Source of the DNA: Myxosarcina sp. GI1
Lineage (GTDB): Bacteria; Cyanobacteriota; Cyanobacteriia; Cyanobacteriales; Xenococcaceae
Length of the DNA: 64,000 nucleotides
Reading direction: 5' to 3'
NCBI RefSeq assembly: GCF_000756305.1
Contig: NZ_JRFE01000016.1
Location: 37,764-101,763 of the forward strand
Position numbers and translations under genes: made by a program. Each line of letters opens with the position of its first letter. Position 1 is the stretch's first letter. A model generated the notes under the pieces. That model had not been told where the DNA came from, searched no databases, and saw only the letters and a list, made by a program, of their open reading frames with translations. Positions 47,117-57,124 of the stretch are shown piece by piece.

Positions 47117-48634
47117 CTATTTTGAAGCTTCTTGTATCGCCTCGGTCAATCCTTCCAAAGTATATTCGACAGCTTCAATATTTACTCTGCCTAATAATTC
47201 TACGCAAGTTTTAGAGGTTTGAGGACCGATCGAAGCTATAGAAACGGTTTCTAAAATGGATTCTGGTTTGGTATCTGCTGGTAACTCTCGTTCGATTAAA
47301 TGATAAAAGTTTTTAACGGTTTTGGAACTGGCAAAGGTGACAATATCGATTTGTTTTTGCTGCAAAGCTTGCCAAACTGAAGGTTCGAGGCGATCGGGAC
47401 ATTGAGATTGATATACAGCGACTTCGGTTACTACTCCACCTTGGCTAGTTAATTCTCTCACTAATACTTCTCTACCACCAGTTTCAACGCGGGGAAATAA
47501 AACATTTTTGCCGTTTAAAGCTTCGGGAAAGTTAACTACCAGCGAGTCAGCAACAAAATCTGGAGGAATAAAGTCTGGCTGCAAGTTTCTTTTATAGAGA
47601 ACATCTGCGGTTTTTTTACCTACTACCGCAATTTTTAGCTTACCTAAAACTCGATAATCTTTGCCCAAACTTAGTAGGCGATCGCAAAAATAATTAACGC
47701 CGTTAGCCGAAGTGAGAATCAACCAGTCAAAAAGCTCAATAGTAGCGATCGCTTTGTCTAATTCTTGCCAGCTTGAAGGAGGAGTAATAACTAAAGCTGG
47801 CATTTCGATAACCTTTGCTCCTTGTCGTTCGAGTAAGGCAGTAAAATTACTCGCCTGTTCGCTAGCGCGAGTTACCAAGATAGTTTTATCTTTGAGAGGA
47901 AGCTGGCGATCGCTATACTGACTGCTTAATGACACGACTTGTCCGATAATAATGACTGCTGGAGAGAGAGAAATCTGCTCTGTTTTACTTACTATATCGG
48001 TTAACGTTCCCCAAAAAACTTGTTGCTGTCTTTGGCTGCAATGACACACAATTGCCACTGGTTCTTGAGGCGATCTCCCGTTGGCTATTAACTCTCCAAC
48101 AATTACGGATAAAGTACGTCCTCCCATTAAAATAGCCAAGGTATCTATACGCGCTAAAGCCTGCCAGTCAAGCTGTTCTGGTTGGTGTCCGCTCAATACC
48201 GCAAAACAACTGCTTAAATACTTATCGGTTAGAGGAATACCTGCAAGTAAGGGTGCGGCTAAAGCCGACGAGATCCCTGGTACGAGTTCGTAGTCACAAT
48301 TTGCTGTCTGTAGTGCCTCTATTTCTTCGTTTGCTCGACCAAAAATAAAGGGATCGCCGCTTTTTAGTCTGACTACCTGCTTGCCTTGCAAACAGTATGC
48401 TACTAATAATTGATTGATTCTATCTTGAGGAGTGCTGGTTTGTCCGCCTCGCTTACCTGCTGCGATTTGTAAACAGTCAGCAGGTACTAAAGCTAATAGC
48501 TGAGAATCTACCAAAGCATCGTAAATTAAAATCTCAGCCTCGGCTAGTAATTCTTTGCCTCTTAAAGTAAGATAGGCAATATTTCCCGTTCCTGCCCCGA
48601 CGAGATATACTTTACCATTACTCAACTCTGACAT
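47117..48634 (-). CDS. cobA-hemD: Uroporphyrinogen-III C-methyltransferase / uroporphyrinogen-III synthase fusion
   Basis: 505 residues. N-terminal half (1-245) is a SUMT/CobA methylase: VGAGTGNIAYLTLRG, AGKRGG, RLKSGDPFIFGRANEE, VPGISSALAAPLLAGIPLTD and ILMGGRTL. C-terminal half (255-500) is HemD: KTILVTRASEQASNFTALLE and TFASSKTVKNFYHL. HemD makes uroporphyrinogen III and CobA methylates it towards sirohaem and cobalamin, so the fusion joins the branch-point steps. It is divergent from the DUF72 gene, 13 bp apart. Confidence 0.93.
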   Translation of the reverse strand: MSELSNGKVYLVGAGTGNIAYLTLRGKELLAEAEILIYDALVDSQLLALVPADCLQIAAGKRGGQTSTPQDRINQLLVAYCLQGKQVVRLKSGDPFIFGRANEEIEALQTANCDYELVPGISSALAAPLLAGIPLTDKYLSSCFAVLSGHQPEQLDWQALARIDTLAILMGGRTLSVIVGELIANGRSPQEPVAIVCHCSQRQQQVFWGTLTDIVSKTEQISLSPAVIIIGQVVSLSSQYSDRQLPLKDKTILVTRASEQASNFTALLERQGAKVIEMPALVITPPSSWQELDKAIATIELFDWLILTSANGVNYFCDRLLSLGKDYRVLGKLKIAVVGKKTADVLYKRNLQPDFIPPDFVADSLVVNFPEALNGKNVLFPRVETGGREVLVRELTSQGGVVTEVAVYQSQCPDRLEPSVWQALQQKQIDIVTFASSKTVKNFYHLIERELPADTKPESILETVSIASIGPQTSKTCVELLGRVNIEAVEYTLEGLTEAIQEASK

Positions 48635-48647
48635 TGTTTCTCTGCTT

Positions 48648-49496
48648 GTGAATTTTTATCTGGGCTGCGCGGTTTGGTCTTATAAACCCTGGGTAGGTAA
48701 CTTTTATCCTCCCCAAAGCCGCGAGCGAGATTTTTTACAGCTTTACAGCCAACGCTTTACTGCTGTTGAAGGTAATACTACCTTTTATGCAGTTCCCTCT
48801 GCTGCTACTGTAGCGAAGTGGGCAAGTCAAACTTCACCAGAATTCAAATTCTGTCCCAAATTTCCCCGCCAAATTACCCATAGCGGTTTGCTGCAAGCTG
48901 CCATACCAGAAGCTTTTAACTTTATCGATAGAATATCTGGTTTGGGCGATCGCCTAGGAACGGTATTTATTCAATTACCACCAAGCTATAGTCCCCAATA
49001 TTTTGACGATTTAACAGCATTTTTGCAAGCTATTGATAACAAAGTTTCTCTAGCAGTGGAAGTTCGTCATTTAGACTGGTTTAAGCAACCATATTGCGAT
49101 CGCCTCAACCAAATGTTGACAGCAATGAATGTTGCTAGAGTGCTGTTAGATACTCGCCCAATTTACAGTTCACCAAAAGATCCCCAGGCTAATTCTACTC
49201 GCCGCAAGCCCAAGGTTCCAGTGCAACCCATTGTCACAAATAACTGTAGTTTAGTACGTTTTATTAGCCATCCCCAGGCAAAATACAACCAATCTTATTT
49301 AGAAGAATGGACTCAAATCATAGATCGCTGGCTGCGTCAGGGCAAAACCGTTTATTTCTTCGTACACTGTCCTCAAGAAGAGCGTTCGACAGATACGGCA
49401 CGATATTTTTATTCTTTATTACAACAGCAAAATTCTTCCCTTCTTACTCTTCCTTGGAATAATTTAAAGGTTGCAACTCAATTGAGCTTGTTTTAA
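48648..49496 (+). CDS. DUF72 protein (TIM-barrel-like)
   Basis: 282 residues from GTG. LGCAVWSYKPWVGNFYPP, AVEGNTTFYAVPS, FKFCPKFPRQITH, VEVRHLDWF and YFFVHCPQE are DUF72 hallmarks. Function not established. The start lies 13 bp from the divergent cobA-hemD start. Confidence 0.85.
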   Translation: MNFYLGCAVWSYKPWVGNFYPPQSRERDFLQLYSQRFTAVEGNTTFYAVPSAATVAKWASQTSPEFKFCPKFPRQITHSGLLQAAIPEAFNFIDRISGLGDRLGTVFIQLPPSYSPQYFDDLTAFLQAIDNKVSLAVEVRHLDWFKQPYCDRLNQMLTAMNVARVLLDTRPIYSSPKDPQANSTRRKPKVPVQPIVTNNCSLVRFISHPQAKYNQSYLEEWTQIIDRWLRQGKTVYFFVHCPQEERSTDTARYFYSLLQQQNSSLLTLPWNNLKVATQLSLF

Positions 49497-49679
49497 AGTC
49501 TGTGGTTGCTCGTAGTTACAATATTTTTGTAGCATTAGTTAAACTTGTTTGACCAGTGTTCCCTAATTGTAATGTTGCTTAAAAAAAATTTACAAAAGCA
49601 TAAACCAGTAAAGAAAAGCTTTTGTTAGAGCAAAGTCAGAAAGTCAGAAGTTTAAAGCTCCTAAATGAGCGATCCCCGT

Positions 49680-49822
49680 TATAAAATATAGGTAAGGAAG
49701 TGTAGTAGGTCTTTACTAAAGCACTCCTCAATTTACGACTCTATAATATAGATATTGCTTAACAGTTCTATATGGTTGGTTCTAGGGATATTGTTTGGCT
49801 GACAATATCCCTTATTTTTTGG
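49680..49822 (+). ncRNA. Candidate small RNA ending in an intrinsic terminator
   Basis: The 658-bp gap 49497-50154 has no gene. A TATAAAAT box (49680-49687) precedes hairpin 49695-49728 (AGTG/CACT outer, TAGTA/TACTA inner). Next come ACTCCTCA and a second TATAAT (49742-49747). A perfect 10-bp stem GGGATATTGT/ACAATATCCC (49785-49811) follows, then TTATTTTTT. The RNA would be about 70 or 125 nt depending on the promoter. ACTCCTCA recalls the core of cyanobacterial Yfr1, but the following CACACC is absent. Confidence 0.4.
49785..49820 (+). terminator. Rho-independent terminator
   Basis: Perfect 10-bp stem GGGATATTGT and ACAATATCCC with a 7-base loop, followed by TTATTTTTT on the plus strand. 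It is 290 bp past the DUF72 stop, so it more likely ends an independent transcript. Confidence 0.75.
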
Positions 49823-50154
49823 CTTTAATTCGGTATTTATTACTACCAGTAAAATCACTCCTACACCTTAGAATTACCGAAGCAATCTACAATCTAAGAT
49901 ATAAAATAATATTCTTTTAGCCTGAATGTCTACAGTAAATACACGTAATCAGACGAATTATTCATATACTTTATAGAGCGTATTCGATAATTTTTTAAAA
50001 GTATTTGCTTCGATCGCCTAACTGTAATCTTATAAACAGCAAAGATCGTATTTATTTAAAAAAGGTACTAAAAAAATAGCAGTTACAGAAAATGCTTAAA
50101 ACCTAGAGCCTAAATTATTTCATAGAGTCTAAGCACAAAAACTATTTTATGTAA

Positions 50155-50685
50155 CTATACATCTGCCGAAGTGTAATCAGGGCAATTTTGGGCCAATTGG
50201 GCAACAGACAGTTGTTCGTAGCGTTCAAAAGGCTGGTGTATCCAGGGACTATCGGGAAGATAATCGACATAGTAATCTGGAGCAATCTTAGAAGTACTCT
50301 TATACCAGATTACCGCGGTGCGAACTTCTTCTATCTCTTCACCATATCTTGCTTTAAGCCAATTTAACGATTCGATTAAACTAACTCCAGAATCTACTAA
50401 ATCGTCTACTAATAAAACTTTTTTGCCGAGTTCGGCTTCAATCATCGATAGATGTTGGGAAAAAGCTATTTCACCCTGCTGACGATTATCTTTTCCACCA
50501 TAAGAAGCAGCAGTGACAATAGCTAGAGGTTGTCCGAACAAACGACAAAAAATATCCCCGACACGCAAACCGCCTTTGGCAATACAAACAATGCGATCGA
50601 ACTGCCAGCCAGACTGGTGAATTTTAACCGCTAAAGTTTCAATTTTTTGGTGATAATCCGACCAAGAGACGTATAAATCTGTCAT
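50155..50685 (-). CDS. Phosphoribosyltransferase
   Basis: 176 residues from ATG at 50685 (MTDLYVSWSDYH); a TTG seven codons upstream is less likely. PRPP-binding loop VLLVDDLVDSGVSL and RIVCIAKGGLRVGDIF place it with purine phosphoribosyltransferases of the xanthine/guanine type. Purine salvage is inferred; the base is not certain. It is divergent from the transporter gene. Confidence 0.85.
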   Translation of the reverse strand: MTDLYVSWSDYHQKIETLAVKIHQSGWQFDRIVCIAKGGLRVGDIFCRLFGQPLAIVTAASYGGKDNRQQGEIAFSQHLSMIEAELGKKVLLVDDLVDSGVSLIESLNWLKARYGEEIEEVRTAVIWYKSTSKIAPDYYVDYLPDSPWIHQPFERYEQLSVAQLAQNCPDYTSADV

Positions 50686-50730
50686 AACTGTAGTGAATCT
50701 AGACAATAATCACATATTAACGGGAAGCCA

Positions 50731-52347
50731 ATGGATCGAGAAAAGCTAAATTTTACCACTAAGCTGGCTTATGGTTCTGGAGACATGGGACCTGCGATTA
50801 CGGCGAATATACTAGTATTTTATTTGCTTTATTTTTTTACTAATGTTGCCGGATTACCCGCAGGTTTGGCTGGCAGTATTTTAGCAATTAGCAAAATTGG
50901 CGATGCAATTAATGACCCCATCGCGGGAATTTTGAGCGATCGCACCCGTAGTAAATGGGGTAGACGGATTCCCTGGATGCTATTTGGCACGATTCCCTTT
51001 GGAATTTTCTTTTTCTTGCAGTGGATCGTACCTGAGTTTAGCGACGATGTAACGGTCAATAACTGGGGTCAATTTGCCTATTACATTGCGATCGCCATTT
51101 TCTTTAATCTGGCATACACGGTAGTAAATTTGCCCTACACGGCTCTAACTCCAGAACTAACCCAAGACTATAACGAACGAACCACCCTCAATAGTTATCG
51201 CTTTGCTTTCTCCATTGGCGGCAGTATTTTATCTTTGATGCTGGCGATTTTTGTCTTTCGAGCATACGATAATCCCAAGCAGCAATATTTAGTATTGGGT
51301 GGGGTTAGTACGCTAATCTCGATGGTGGCTCTTTTGTGGTGTACGCTGTCAATTCAAGAACGAGGCGCTTCACCAATCTTGGGACGACAGGGTAGAAAAA
51401 TTCTCGGCTTGGGGTTGACTGCCTTGGGAATTGCAGCAATCGCCTACGGTATTTACAATTTAACTTTAGGTTCGGCAGCGATAGTTTTATACGGTGTCTT
51501 GGGGATTTTTATCGGTATTCAGCTTACCGCCTTTGGATTGACTTTAACTTATGCCAAAGTCGAAACTCACCTGAGCGATAGTTTGGCAGTTGAAGCCAGA
51601 AACAAAGCCAATACCGTTCCCACCACCCCATTAAAAGAACAGTTAAAAATTGCTTTTACCAATAAACCTTTTCTCTACATCATTGGCATTTATTTATGCT
51701 CTTGGCTGGCGGTTCAGCTTACGGCTTCAATTTTAATTTATTTTGTAGTTAGCTGGATGGGCATGGATGAGGCGGCTTTTCCCTTAGTGGCGATCGCAGT
51801 TCAGGGAACGGCATTAGTAATGTTGTTCTTCTGGAAATGGGTCGGTGAAAAGCTAGATAAAAAAGTAATTTATTTTCTCGGTTCGCTGATTTGGATTATC
51901 GCTCAGGGAGGACTATTTCTCATTCAGCCAGGACAAACTACCTTGCTTTATATTCTGGCAATTATGGCAGGCTGTGGCGTATCGGTAGCCTATTTGGTTC
52001 CCTGGTCGATGATTCCCGATGTCATCGAACTGGACGAACTAAATACAGGACAGAGACGAGAAGGAATTTTCTATAGTTTTATGGTGCTGCTGCAAAAATT
52101 TGGTTTGGCACTAGCTCTATTTTTAGTAGGCTTGGCTTTAGAGTGGTCGGGATTTGTCGAAAGACCTCCAGGGGGAGAGATTCCCATTCAGCCAGACAGT
52201 GCTTTGCTAGCCATTCGGATTGCCGTCGCGCCACTACCAACGATCGCTCTAATTCTCGGGTTGATTCTGGCTTATTTCTATCCCATTACCAAGGAAAAAC
52301 ACGCCGAGATTCGTTTGAAACTAGAAGAACGAAAAAATAATAGTTAA
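50731..52347 (+). CDS. GPH-type (glycoside-pentoside-hexuronide) cation symporter of the MFS
   Basis: 538 residues with 12 or more membrane helices. AYGSGDMGPAITANILVFYL, the conserved loop GDAINDPIAGILSDRTRSKWGRRIPWMLFG-type segment and SMIPDVIELDELNTGQRREG are GPH signatures. It carries a sugar-like solute with Na+ or H+. An extra pair of helices (about 225-275) in the middle is longer than the usual GPH linker. Substrate unknown. Confidence 0.85.
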   Translation: MDREKLNFTTKLAYGSGDMGPAITANILVFYLLYFFTNVAGLPAGLAGSILAISKIGDAINDPIAGILSDRTRSKWGRRIPWMLFGTIPFGIFFFLQWIVPEFSDDVTVNNWGQFAYYIAIAIFFNLAYTVVNLPYTALTPELTQDYNERTTLNSYRFAFSIGGSILSLMLAIFVFRAYDNPKQQYLVLGGVSTLISMVALLWCTLSIQERGASPILGRQGRKILGLGLTALGIAAIAYGIYNLTLGSAAIVLYGVLGIFIGIQLTAFGLTLTYAKVETHLSDSLAVEARNKANTVPTTPLKEQLKIAFTNKPFLYIIGIYLCSWLAVQLTASILIYFVVSWMGMDEAAFPLVAIAVQGTALVMLFFWKWVGEKLDKKVIYFLGSLIWIIAQGGLFLIQPGQTTLLYILAIMAGCGVSVAYLVPWSMIPDVIELDELNTGQRREGIFYSFMVLLQKFGLALALFLVGLALEWSGFVERPPGGEIPIQPDSALLAIRIAVAPLPTIALILGLILAYFYPITKEKHAEIRLKLEERKNNS

Positions 52348-52457
52348 CTTTGCCTAAAACTGCATTAGTAAACTATCTCGCACCTAATAAGTAATAGCAA
52401 ACCAAATAATTCTGGCAGCGATTGCATTACTTACTAGCAATAAACAGGAGCAGAACT

Positions 52458-52700
52458 ATGCAGTTAACTTATCGCGGTGCAAAATACCAAACTCAGACTC
52501 TACCAAATCTCAATTTATCTACTTCAGAAGTCACTGGCAAATATCGTGGCAAAGCTTCCGAGCTTTCGCCTTACCTGCGAGTATTTTCCAAATCTTTAGC
52601 TATGTTTACCTATCGCGGTATTGGCTACAGCAAAGAAGTAAACTGCAATTGCAGCAGCAAAACTTCTCAGTCAACAGAAAGTAACTCCACTCAAGCCTGA
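52458..52700 (+). CDS. DUF4278 small protein
   Basis: 80 residues from ATG at 52458, with AGGAG 7 bases upstream; a longer start at 52422 lacks support. MQLTYRGAKYQTQ, TGKYRGKA and MFTYRGIGYSKEV are the YRG repeats of DUF4278, common in cyanobacteria. Function unknown. A terminator hairpin overlaps its stop. Confidence 0.82.
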   Translation: MQLTYRGAKYQTQTLPNLNLSTSEVTGKYRGKASELSPYLRVFSKSLAMFTYRGIGYSKEVNCNCSSKTSQSTESNSTQA

Positions 52701-52719
52701 TTTGTAGTTGAGTGGTTTC
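52687..52719 (+). terminator. Candidate terminator after the DUF4278 gene
   Basis: Perfect 8-bp stem CCACTCAA (52687-52694) and TTGAGTGG (52708-52715), then TTTC. The left arm is inside the last codons of the gene. The T-run is short. Confidence 0.4.
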
Positions 52720-52762
52720 TATGAATTAAATAAGGCATTAAGTAAAAGCTTATAGCTTTATA

Positions 52763-54562
52763 TCAAGCAGAAACTCGAACGCGCTGTTCTCCAGACAATT
52801 CAAAAGTTTCGTGAACGGCTTTTAAGGCTTTTACTCCATTGTGTTCGTCAACTACGCAGCTAATTTTAATTTCCGAGGTGGTAATCATTCTAATGTTGAT
52901 ATTTTCTGTAGCCAATGCTGCAAAAAACTTGGCTGCTACCCCTGGTTGAGCTATCATTCCCGCACCGACTATGCTAACTTTGGCGATCGCTTTGTCTGCC
53001 GAAACTTCACCGCAGTTTAATTCGCAAATCAATTCACAGACGCGGTCTGCATCCGAGCGAACTACCGTAAAAGCAATATCGCGGGTAGCAATATCGTTAA
53101 CAATGCGACAGCGTTGAGATTGAATGATCGAATCGACGCTAATTTTTTTCTCAGCTAGCAAACCAAAAATTCGTGCTGCCATACCAGGACGGTCTGGGAC
53201 GTGGCGAATCGCAATTTGTGCCTGTTGGCTATCTAATGCCACCCCTCGAACTGGCGGACGAGCGATTGAAGATTCGTATCTGGTTGTGGCTGGTTGGGCA
53301 TTGAGTTCGACATCAAATGCCTGGGCGAGAACTGCCAAAGCGCGATCGCATTCTGCTTTATTAATAACGCAGCTTACTTTAACTTCCGAAGTAGAAATCA
53401 TCTGAATATTAATTCCTGCATCGGCAAGAGTTTGGAACATCATAGCGGCAATTCCAGGACGACCGATCATTCCCGCACCAGAAATAGCAACCTGAGCGAT
53501 ATCGCGTTCGACAATAGCTTCTGCTTCATCTGTAGAGTTGGGATAATTGCGTAAGGCAGGAGCGATCGCTTCGGTTACGGCTTCGGCTTTAGCAAGTAAG
53601 CGATCGAATACGGTAAAAGCAATATCATTAGAATTACCTTCATGAATCGATTGAATAATTAGATCGACATCTATTTCTTGACGAGAAATTTCGCCAAACA
53701 AACGAGCGGCAACTCCAGGGCGGTCTGGTACTCTTAATAGGGCGACTTTGGCTCGATCTGTATCTACTGCCACTCCATCTACCGCCTTGGCTAGCTCTAG
53801 TCCCTGTAAAGAACGCGGTTGCGGCAAGGGAGATACAACTTTAGTTCCTGGTGCATCGCTCCAACTTGACAAGACTACCAGCGGGATGCCAAAGTTACGA
53901 GCGATTTCTACAGCGCGGGGATGCAGCACTTTAGCTCCTAAACTGGCTAATTCCAGCATTTCATCGGCGGTAATTTCTTCCATCAAGCGAGCCGAAGGCA
54001 CGAGGCGGGGATCGGTAGTGAGAATTCCAGGTACGTCGGTATAAATTTCGCAACGGTTAGCTTTGAGAGCCGCCGCCAGAGCCACTGCCGAAGTGTCAGA
54101 GCCACCCCTGCCCAGAGTTGTAATTTCAAAGTCTTCTGTGTTGCTAATTCCCTGAAACCCTGCAACTACAACAACTTCTCCTTTATCGAGATGTCTGGTA
54201 ATTCTTTTATCGCAAATTTGCAAAATTCTGGCGCGACTGTGTTCTGCCTCAGTGACAATCCCTACCTGCGCTCCCGTAAGTGAAATTGCTGGCTGGTTTA
54301 ACTCTTGTAAAGCCATGCTCAATAGGGCAATGGAAACCTGTTCTCCTGTAGATAGCAGCATATCCATTTCCCGACGAGAGGGATTACTGGAAATTTCATC
54401 AGCTAACCGAACTAAAGTATCGGTGCTTTTACCCATTGCCGATACTACTACTACAACTCGATTTCCCTGTTGTACGGTTGTTTGGATTCTACGAGCGACT
54501 GCTTTGATGCGCTCTACCGAGCCTACAGACGTACCGCCATATTTTTGAACGACTAAAACCAT
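52763..54562 (-). CDS. lysC: Aspartate kinase with four ACT domains
   Basis: 599 residues. The kinase domain (1-250) starts [19 protein letters not shown] and has [25 protein letters not shown]-type active-site segments. Four ACT-type repeats follow: [59 protein letters not shown] and [19 protein letters not shown]. It makes aspartyl phosphate for Lys, Thr and Met synthesis and is fed back by amino acids binding the ACT domains. Doubling of the ACT pair is usual in cyanobacteria. Confidence 0.95.
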   Translation of the reverse strand: MVLVVQKYGGTSVGSVERIKAVARRIQTTVQQGNRVVVVVSAMGKSTDTLVRLADEISSNPSRREMDMLLSTGEQVSIALLSMALQELNQPAISLTGAQVGIVTEAEHSRARILQICDKRITRHLDKGEVVVVAGFQGISNTEDFEITTLGRGGSDTSAVALAAALKANRCEIYTDVPGILTTDPRLVPSARLMEEITADEMLELASLGAKVLHPRAVEIARNFGIPLVVLSSWSDAPGTKVVSPLPQPRSLQGLELAKAVDGVAVDTDRAKVALLRVPDRPGVAARLFGEISRQEIDVDLIIQSIHEGNSNDIAFTVFDRLLAKAEAVTEAIAPALRNYPNSTDEAEAIVERDIAQVAISGAGMIGRPGIAAMMFQTLADAGINIQMISTSEVKVSCVINKAECDRALAVLAQAFDVELNAQPATTRYESSIARPPVRGVALDSQQAQIAIRHVPDRPGMAARIFGLLAEKKISVDSIIQSQRCRIVNDIATRDIAFTVVRSDADRVCELICELNCGEVSADKAIAKVSIVGAGMIAQPGVAAKFFAALATENINIRMITTSEIKISCVVDEHNGVKALKAVHETFELSGEQRVRVSA

Positions 54563-54793
54563 AATCTAACTTAACTTGCATTAGACCAAGTATCGCTTAT
54601 GAAAGGGGCGATCGGCTATTAGTTATCAGTTACTATATGCAAACTTTACGGTAACTAAATCTTTAAAAAAGCGATTGCGTTTCGGTTAATATTAGACTGC
54701 GATCGGTAAAATTACTGTTTGTGTTCGAGTACCCAGAACTTTAGAAAAGTTAACCAAGGCTCGTTTATTTGACAGACAACTTATCTAAAAAAT

Positions 54794-56251
54794 GTGTTAG
54801 ATAAAAAAAATAAATCTGCCCCACCACCAACACACATGATGTTAGAAGTAGGCAACATTGTCGGCGATCGCTATATTCTCGAACATAAATTGGGTCGTAA
54901 TGCAGGTAGACAAACCTGGTTGGCAAGAGATTTAAATACCACATCCAAAGAACGAGTAGTCATCAAATTTTTGGCGTTTGGCGGCGATGTACAGTGGGAA
55001 GACTTAAGATTGTTCGAGCGCGAAGCACAGACGCTCAAGCAGCTAAACCATCCTCAAATTCCTCAATATAAAGATTATTTTTCCATCGACGACCGCATTC
55101 TTTGGTTTGCTTTAGTACAGCAATATTTACCTGGTTCTTCTCTCAAGCAATTATTGTCTGAGGGCAAACGTTTTAGCGAATCAGAAATTAACAGTATTGC
55201 CAGAGGAGTATTACAAATTTTAATTTATCTTCATTCACTCAACCCTCCATTACTGCATCGAGATATCAAACCAGGCAATTTAATTTTGGATGAAAATTGT
55301 CGAGTATATTTAGTAGATTTTGGTGCGGTACAAGACCGTGCCGCAACTGAAGGAGCTACTTTTACTATAGTTGGTACCTATGGTTACGCTCCGCTCGAAC
55401 AGTTTGGCGGTAGAACCATTCCTGCTTCAGACTTATATGCTTTGGGTGCGACTTTAATTCATTTGTTAACTCGAATTCCTCCTGCGGAATTACCCCAACG
55501 AGATTTAAAAATTCAGTTTAGAGAACGAACCAGTGTCAGCAACAAGCTGGCTAATTGGTTAGAGAAAATGACAGCACCTGCACTCGAAAAAAGATTTTCT
55601 GCTGCCAAACAGGCTCTCAAAAGTTTAGATTCTCAAGATGGCGAGCTTCAAAGTGCAACTATAAATTTTCAGCGGAAGCTGCTCAAACCTTTCGATACTG
55701 AAGTCAAGCTCGATCGTTCCCCCGAACTTTTAACCATTACTGTACCGATGCGAGGCGAGTTTTTAATTAGAGACAAAACTTTAGCAACCTGGATACGACT
55801 GGCTTTACTGATTATTTGCTGCGGTTCGATACCTGCAATAGTTTTATTAAGAATGCTGCCGTTTGTAGTTTTTGGTATAGCTGGTTTTACCCTGGTGCTA
55901 ATGCCAATTGGCATCGCTATCGGCTACACGATGCTAAAATATTTTTTTTCTACAACTCAGTTATCTATTGACGCTAAAAAGTTTGAGATTGAAACGCGGT
56001 TTTTCTGGTCGAAACAGAGTCAGCGAGACGCAACCAATCGCATCCAAGATGTTTCGGTTAACTATGTTGCTAACACTCGCAATAGTACCGAAATGATAAC
56101 TAGTTCCTTAGTAATTAATACCAAAACTTCGGCTTTTTCTAATCGATTCAATCGATATTTATTCGGACAAAGCCTGAGTGAAGCCGAGTTAATTTGGTTG
56201 GCTAGAGAAATTCGTGACTGGCTGAGCGATCGTCAATTTTCTGCGCGGTGA
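54794..56251 (+). CDS. Eukaryotic-type Ser/Thr protein kinase with C-terminal membrane domain
   Basis: 485 residues from GTG at 54794 (ATG at 54836 or 54839 possible). Kinase domain about 20-275: catalytic Lys in VVIKFLAFG, HRDIKPGNLI and DFGAVQD. The glycine loop is degenerate (LGRNAGRQTWLA instead of GxGxxG). Two membrane helices follow (RLALLIICCGSIPAIVLL, FVVFGIAGFTLVLMPIGIAI), then a cytoplasmic domain ending near the C-terminus. Substrate unknown. Confidence 0.88.
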   Translation: MLDKKNKSAPPPTHMMLEVGNIVGDRYILEHKLGRNAGRQTWLARDLNTTSKERVVIKFLAFGGDVQWEDLRLFEREAQTLKQLNHPQIPQYKDYFSIDDRILWFALVQQYLPGSSLKQLLSEGKRFSESEINSIARGVLQILIYLHSLNPPLLHRDIKPGNLILDENCRVYLVDFGAVQDRAATEGATFTIVGTYGYAPLEQFGGRTIPASDLYALGATLIHLLTRIPPAELPQRDLKIQFRERTSVSNKLANWLEKMTAPALEKRFSAAKQALKSLDSQDGELQSATINFQRKLLKPFDTEVKLDRSPELLTITVPMRGEFLIRDKTLATWIRLALLIICCGSIPAIVLLRMLPFVVFGIAGFTLVLMPIGIAIGYTMLKYFFSTTQLSIDAKKFEIETRFFWSKQSQRDATNRIQDVSVNYVANTRNSTEMITSSLVINTKTSAFSNRFNRYLFGQSLSEAELIWLAREIRDWLSDRQFSAR

Positions 56252-56264
56252 GAGGAGAGTATAA

Positions 56265-56285
56265 AGTAGCGAGTAGCGAGTAGGA
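56265..56285. repeat. Heptanucleotide repeat (AGTAGCG)3
   Basis: Two copies of AGTAGCG and one AGTAGGA right after the kinase gene. STRR type. Confidence 0.7.
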
Positions 56286-56405
56286 AGTAATTTAGTCTAC
56301 AGCAATTAGTATTAAATTAAGGGGTAAAGATTTATCTGCTGACCTTTTCTCCTCTTTTGTAAAATATAAAAATACAATATTTAAAAATATCCAATAATAA
56401 AATCG

Positions 56406-57059
56406 ATGATAGCTATACTCGACAAAGAACCAACAACTTATGAAGGTCAATTTGGCAAATATACAATTGCCAAAAACGATCGCCTGGAGGTAATTGTCTA
56501 TCGTTTGGGATTGGCACTTGCTGCCGCTAGTTTTGCGATCGCGACTAATCTTTTTTTTGCTAAAGGCGAAATCGTATTACCTTGGATAACTCCTCTATTT
56601 GCTGCTTTTGCTATCGGTTTGGGGGTAAGTCTATTAACCATTCATATCTATCTAGCCCCATTACACAGGCTATTACAAGCTTTCTGGGTAGTAGGAACGG
56701 TTTCGGCGATCGCTATAGCCTGGCAATCTAGCGAACCCCTGGCACTGTATGTATACGAACACCCCTTAACTTTATTAGGAGTAGGGTTTATCTTTGCCGC
56801 TTTGACTGGCATTTATTTCAAAGAAGCTTTTTGTTTTAATCGCCTTGAAACCAAAGTTTTAACTCCCCTGGTACCATTGTTACTTTTAGGTCATTTAACA
56901 GGCTGGTTATCGGTAGATATAGAACAGGTGCTACTAGCAGTTTGGACGATTGGATTTACTATTTTCGCCGTACGCAAACTAACTCAAGAAATAGATCCCG
57001 ATATTGGCGATAAGTCAGTATTTGCTTATTTAAAACAGCAAAACAATAATAATAATTAA
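56406..57059 (+). CDS. DUF2301 integral membrane protein
   Basis: 217 residues with about six membrane helices. YRLGLALAAASFAIATNLFF, the LAPLHRLLQAFWVVG loop and GIYFKEAFCFNRLETKVLTP are DUF2301 features. It is found in cyanobacteria and algae, and function is unknown. It ends in a run of Asn codons (AAT repeats). Confidence 0.85.
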   Translation: MIAILDKEPTTYEGQFGKYTIAKNDRLEVIVYRLGLALAAASFAIATNLFFAKGEIVLPWITPLFAAFAIGLGVSLLTIHIYLAPLHRLLQAFWVVGTVSAIAIAWQSSEPLALYVYEHPLTLLGVGFIFAALTGIYFKEAFCFNRLETKVLTPLVPLLLLGHLTGWLSVDIEQVLLAVWTIGFTIFAVRKLTQEIDPDIGDKSVFAYLKQQNNNNN

Positions 57060-57124
57060 TTATTTGCGCTAAACGCTTTTATTGAGCGAATATATAAGAG
57101 ATAAATTTTTTATCTCAATTTATT

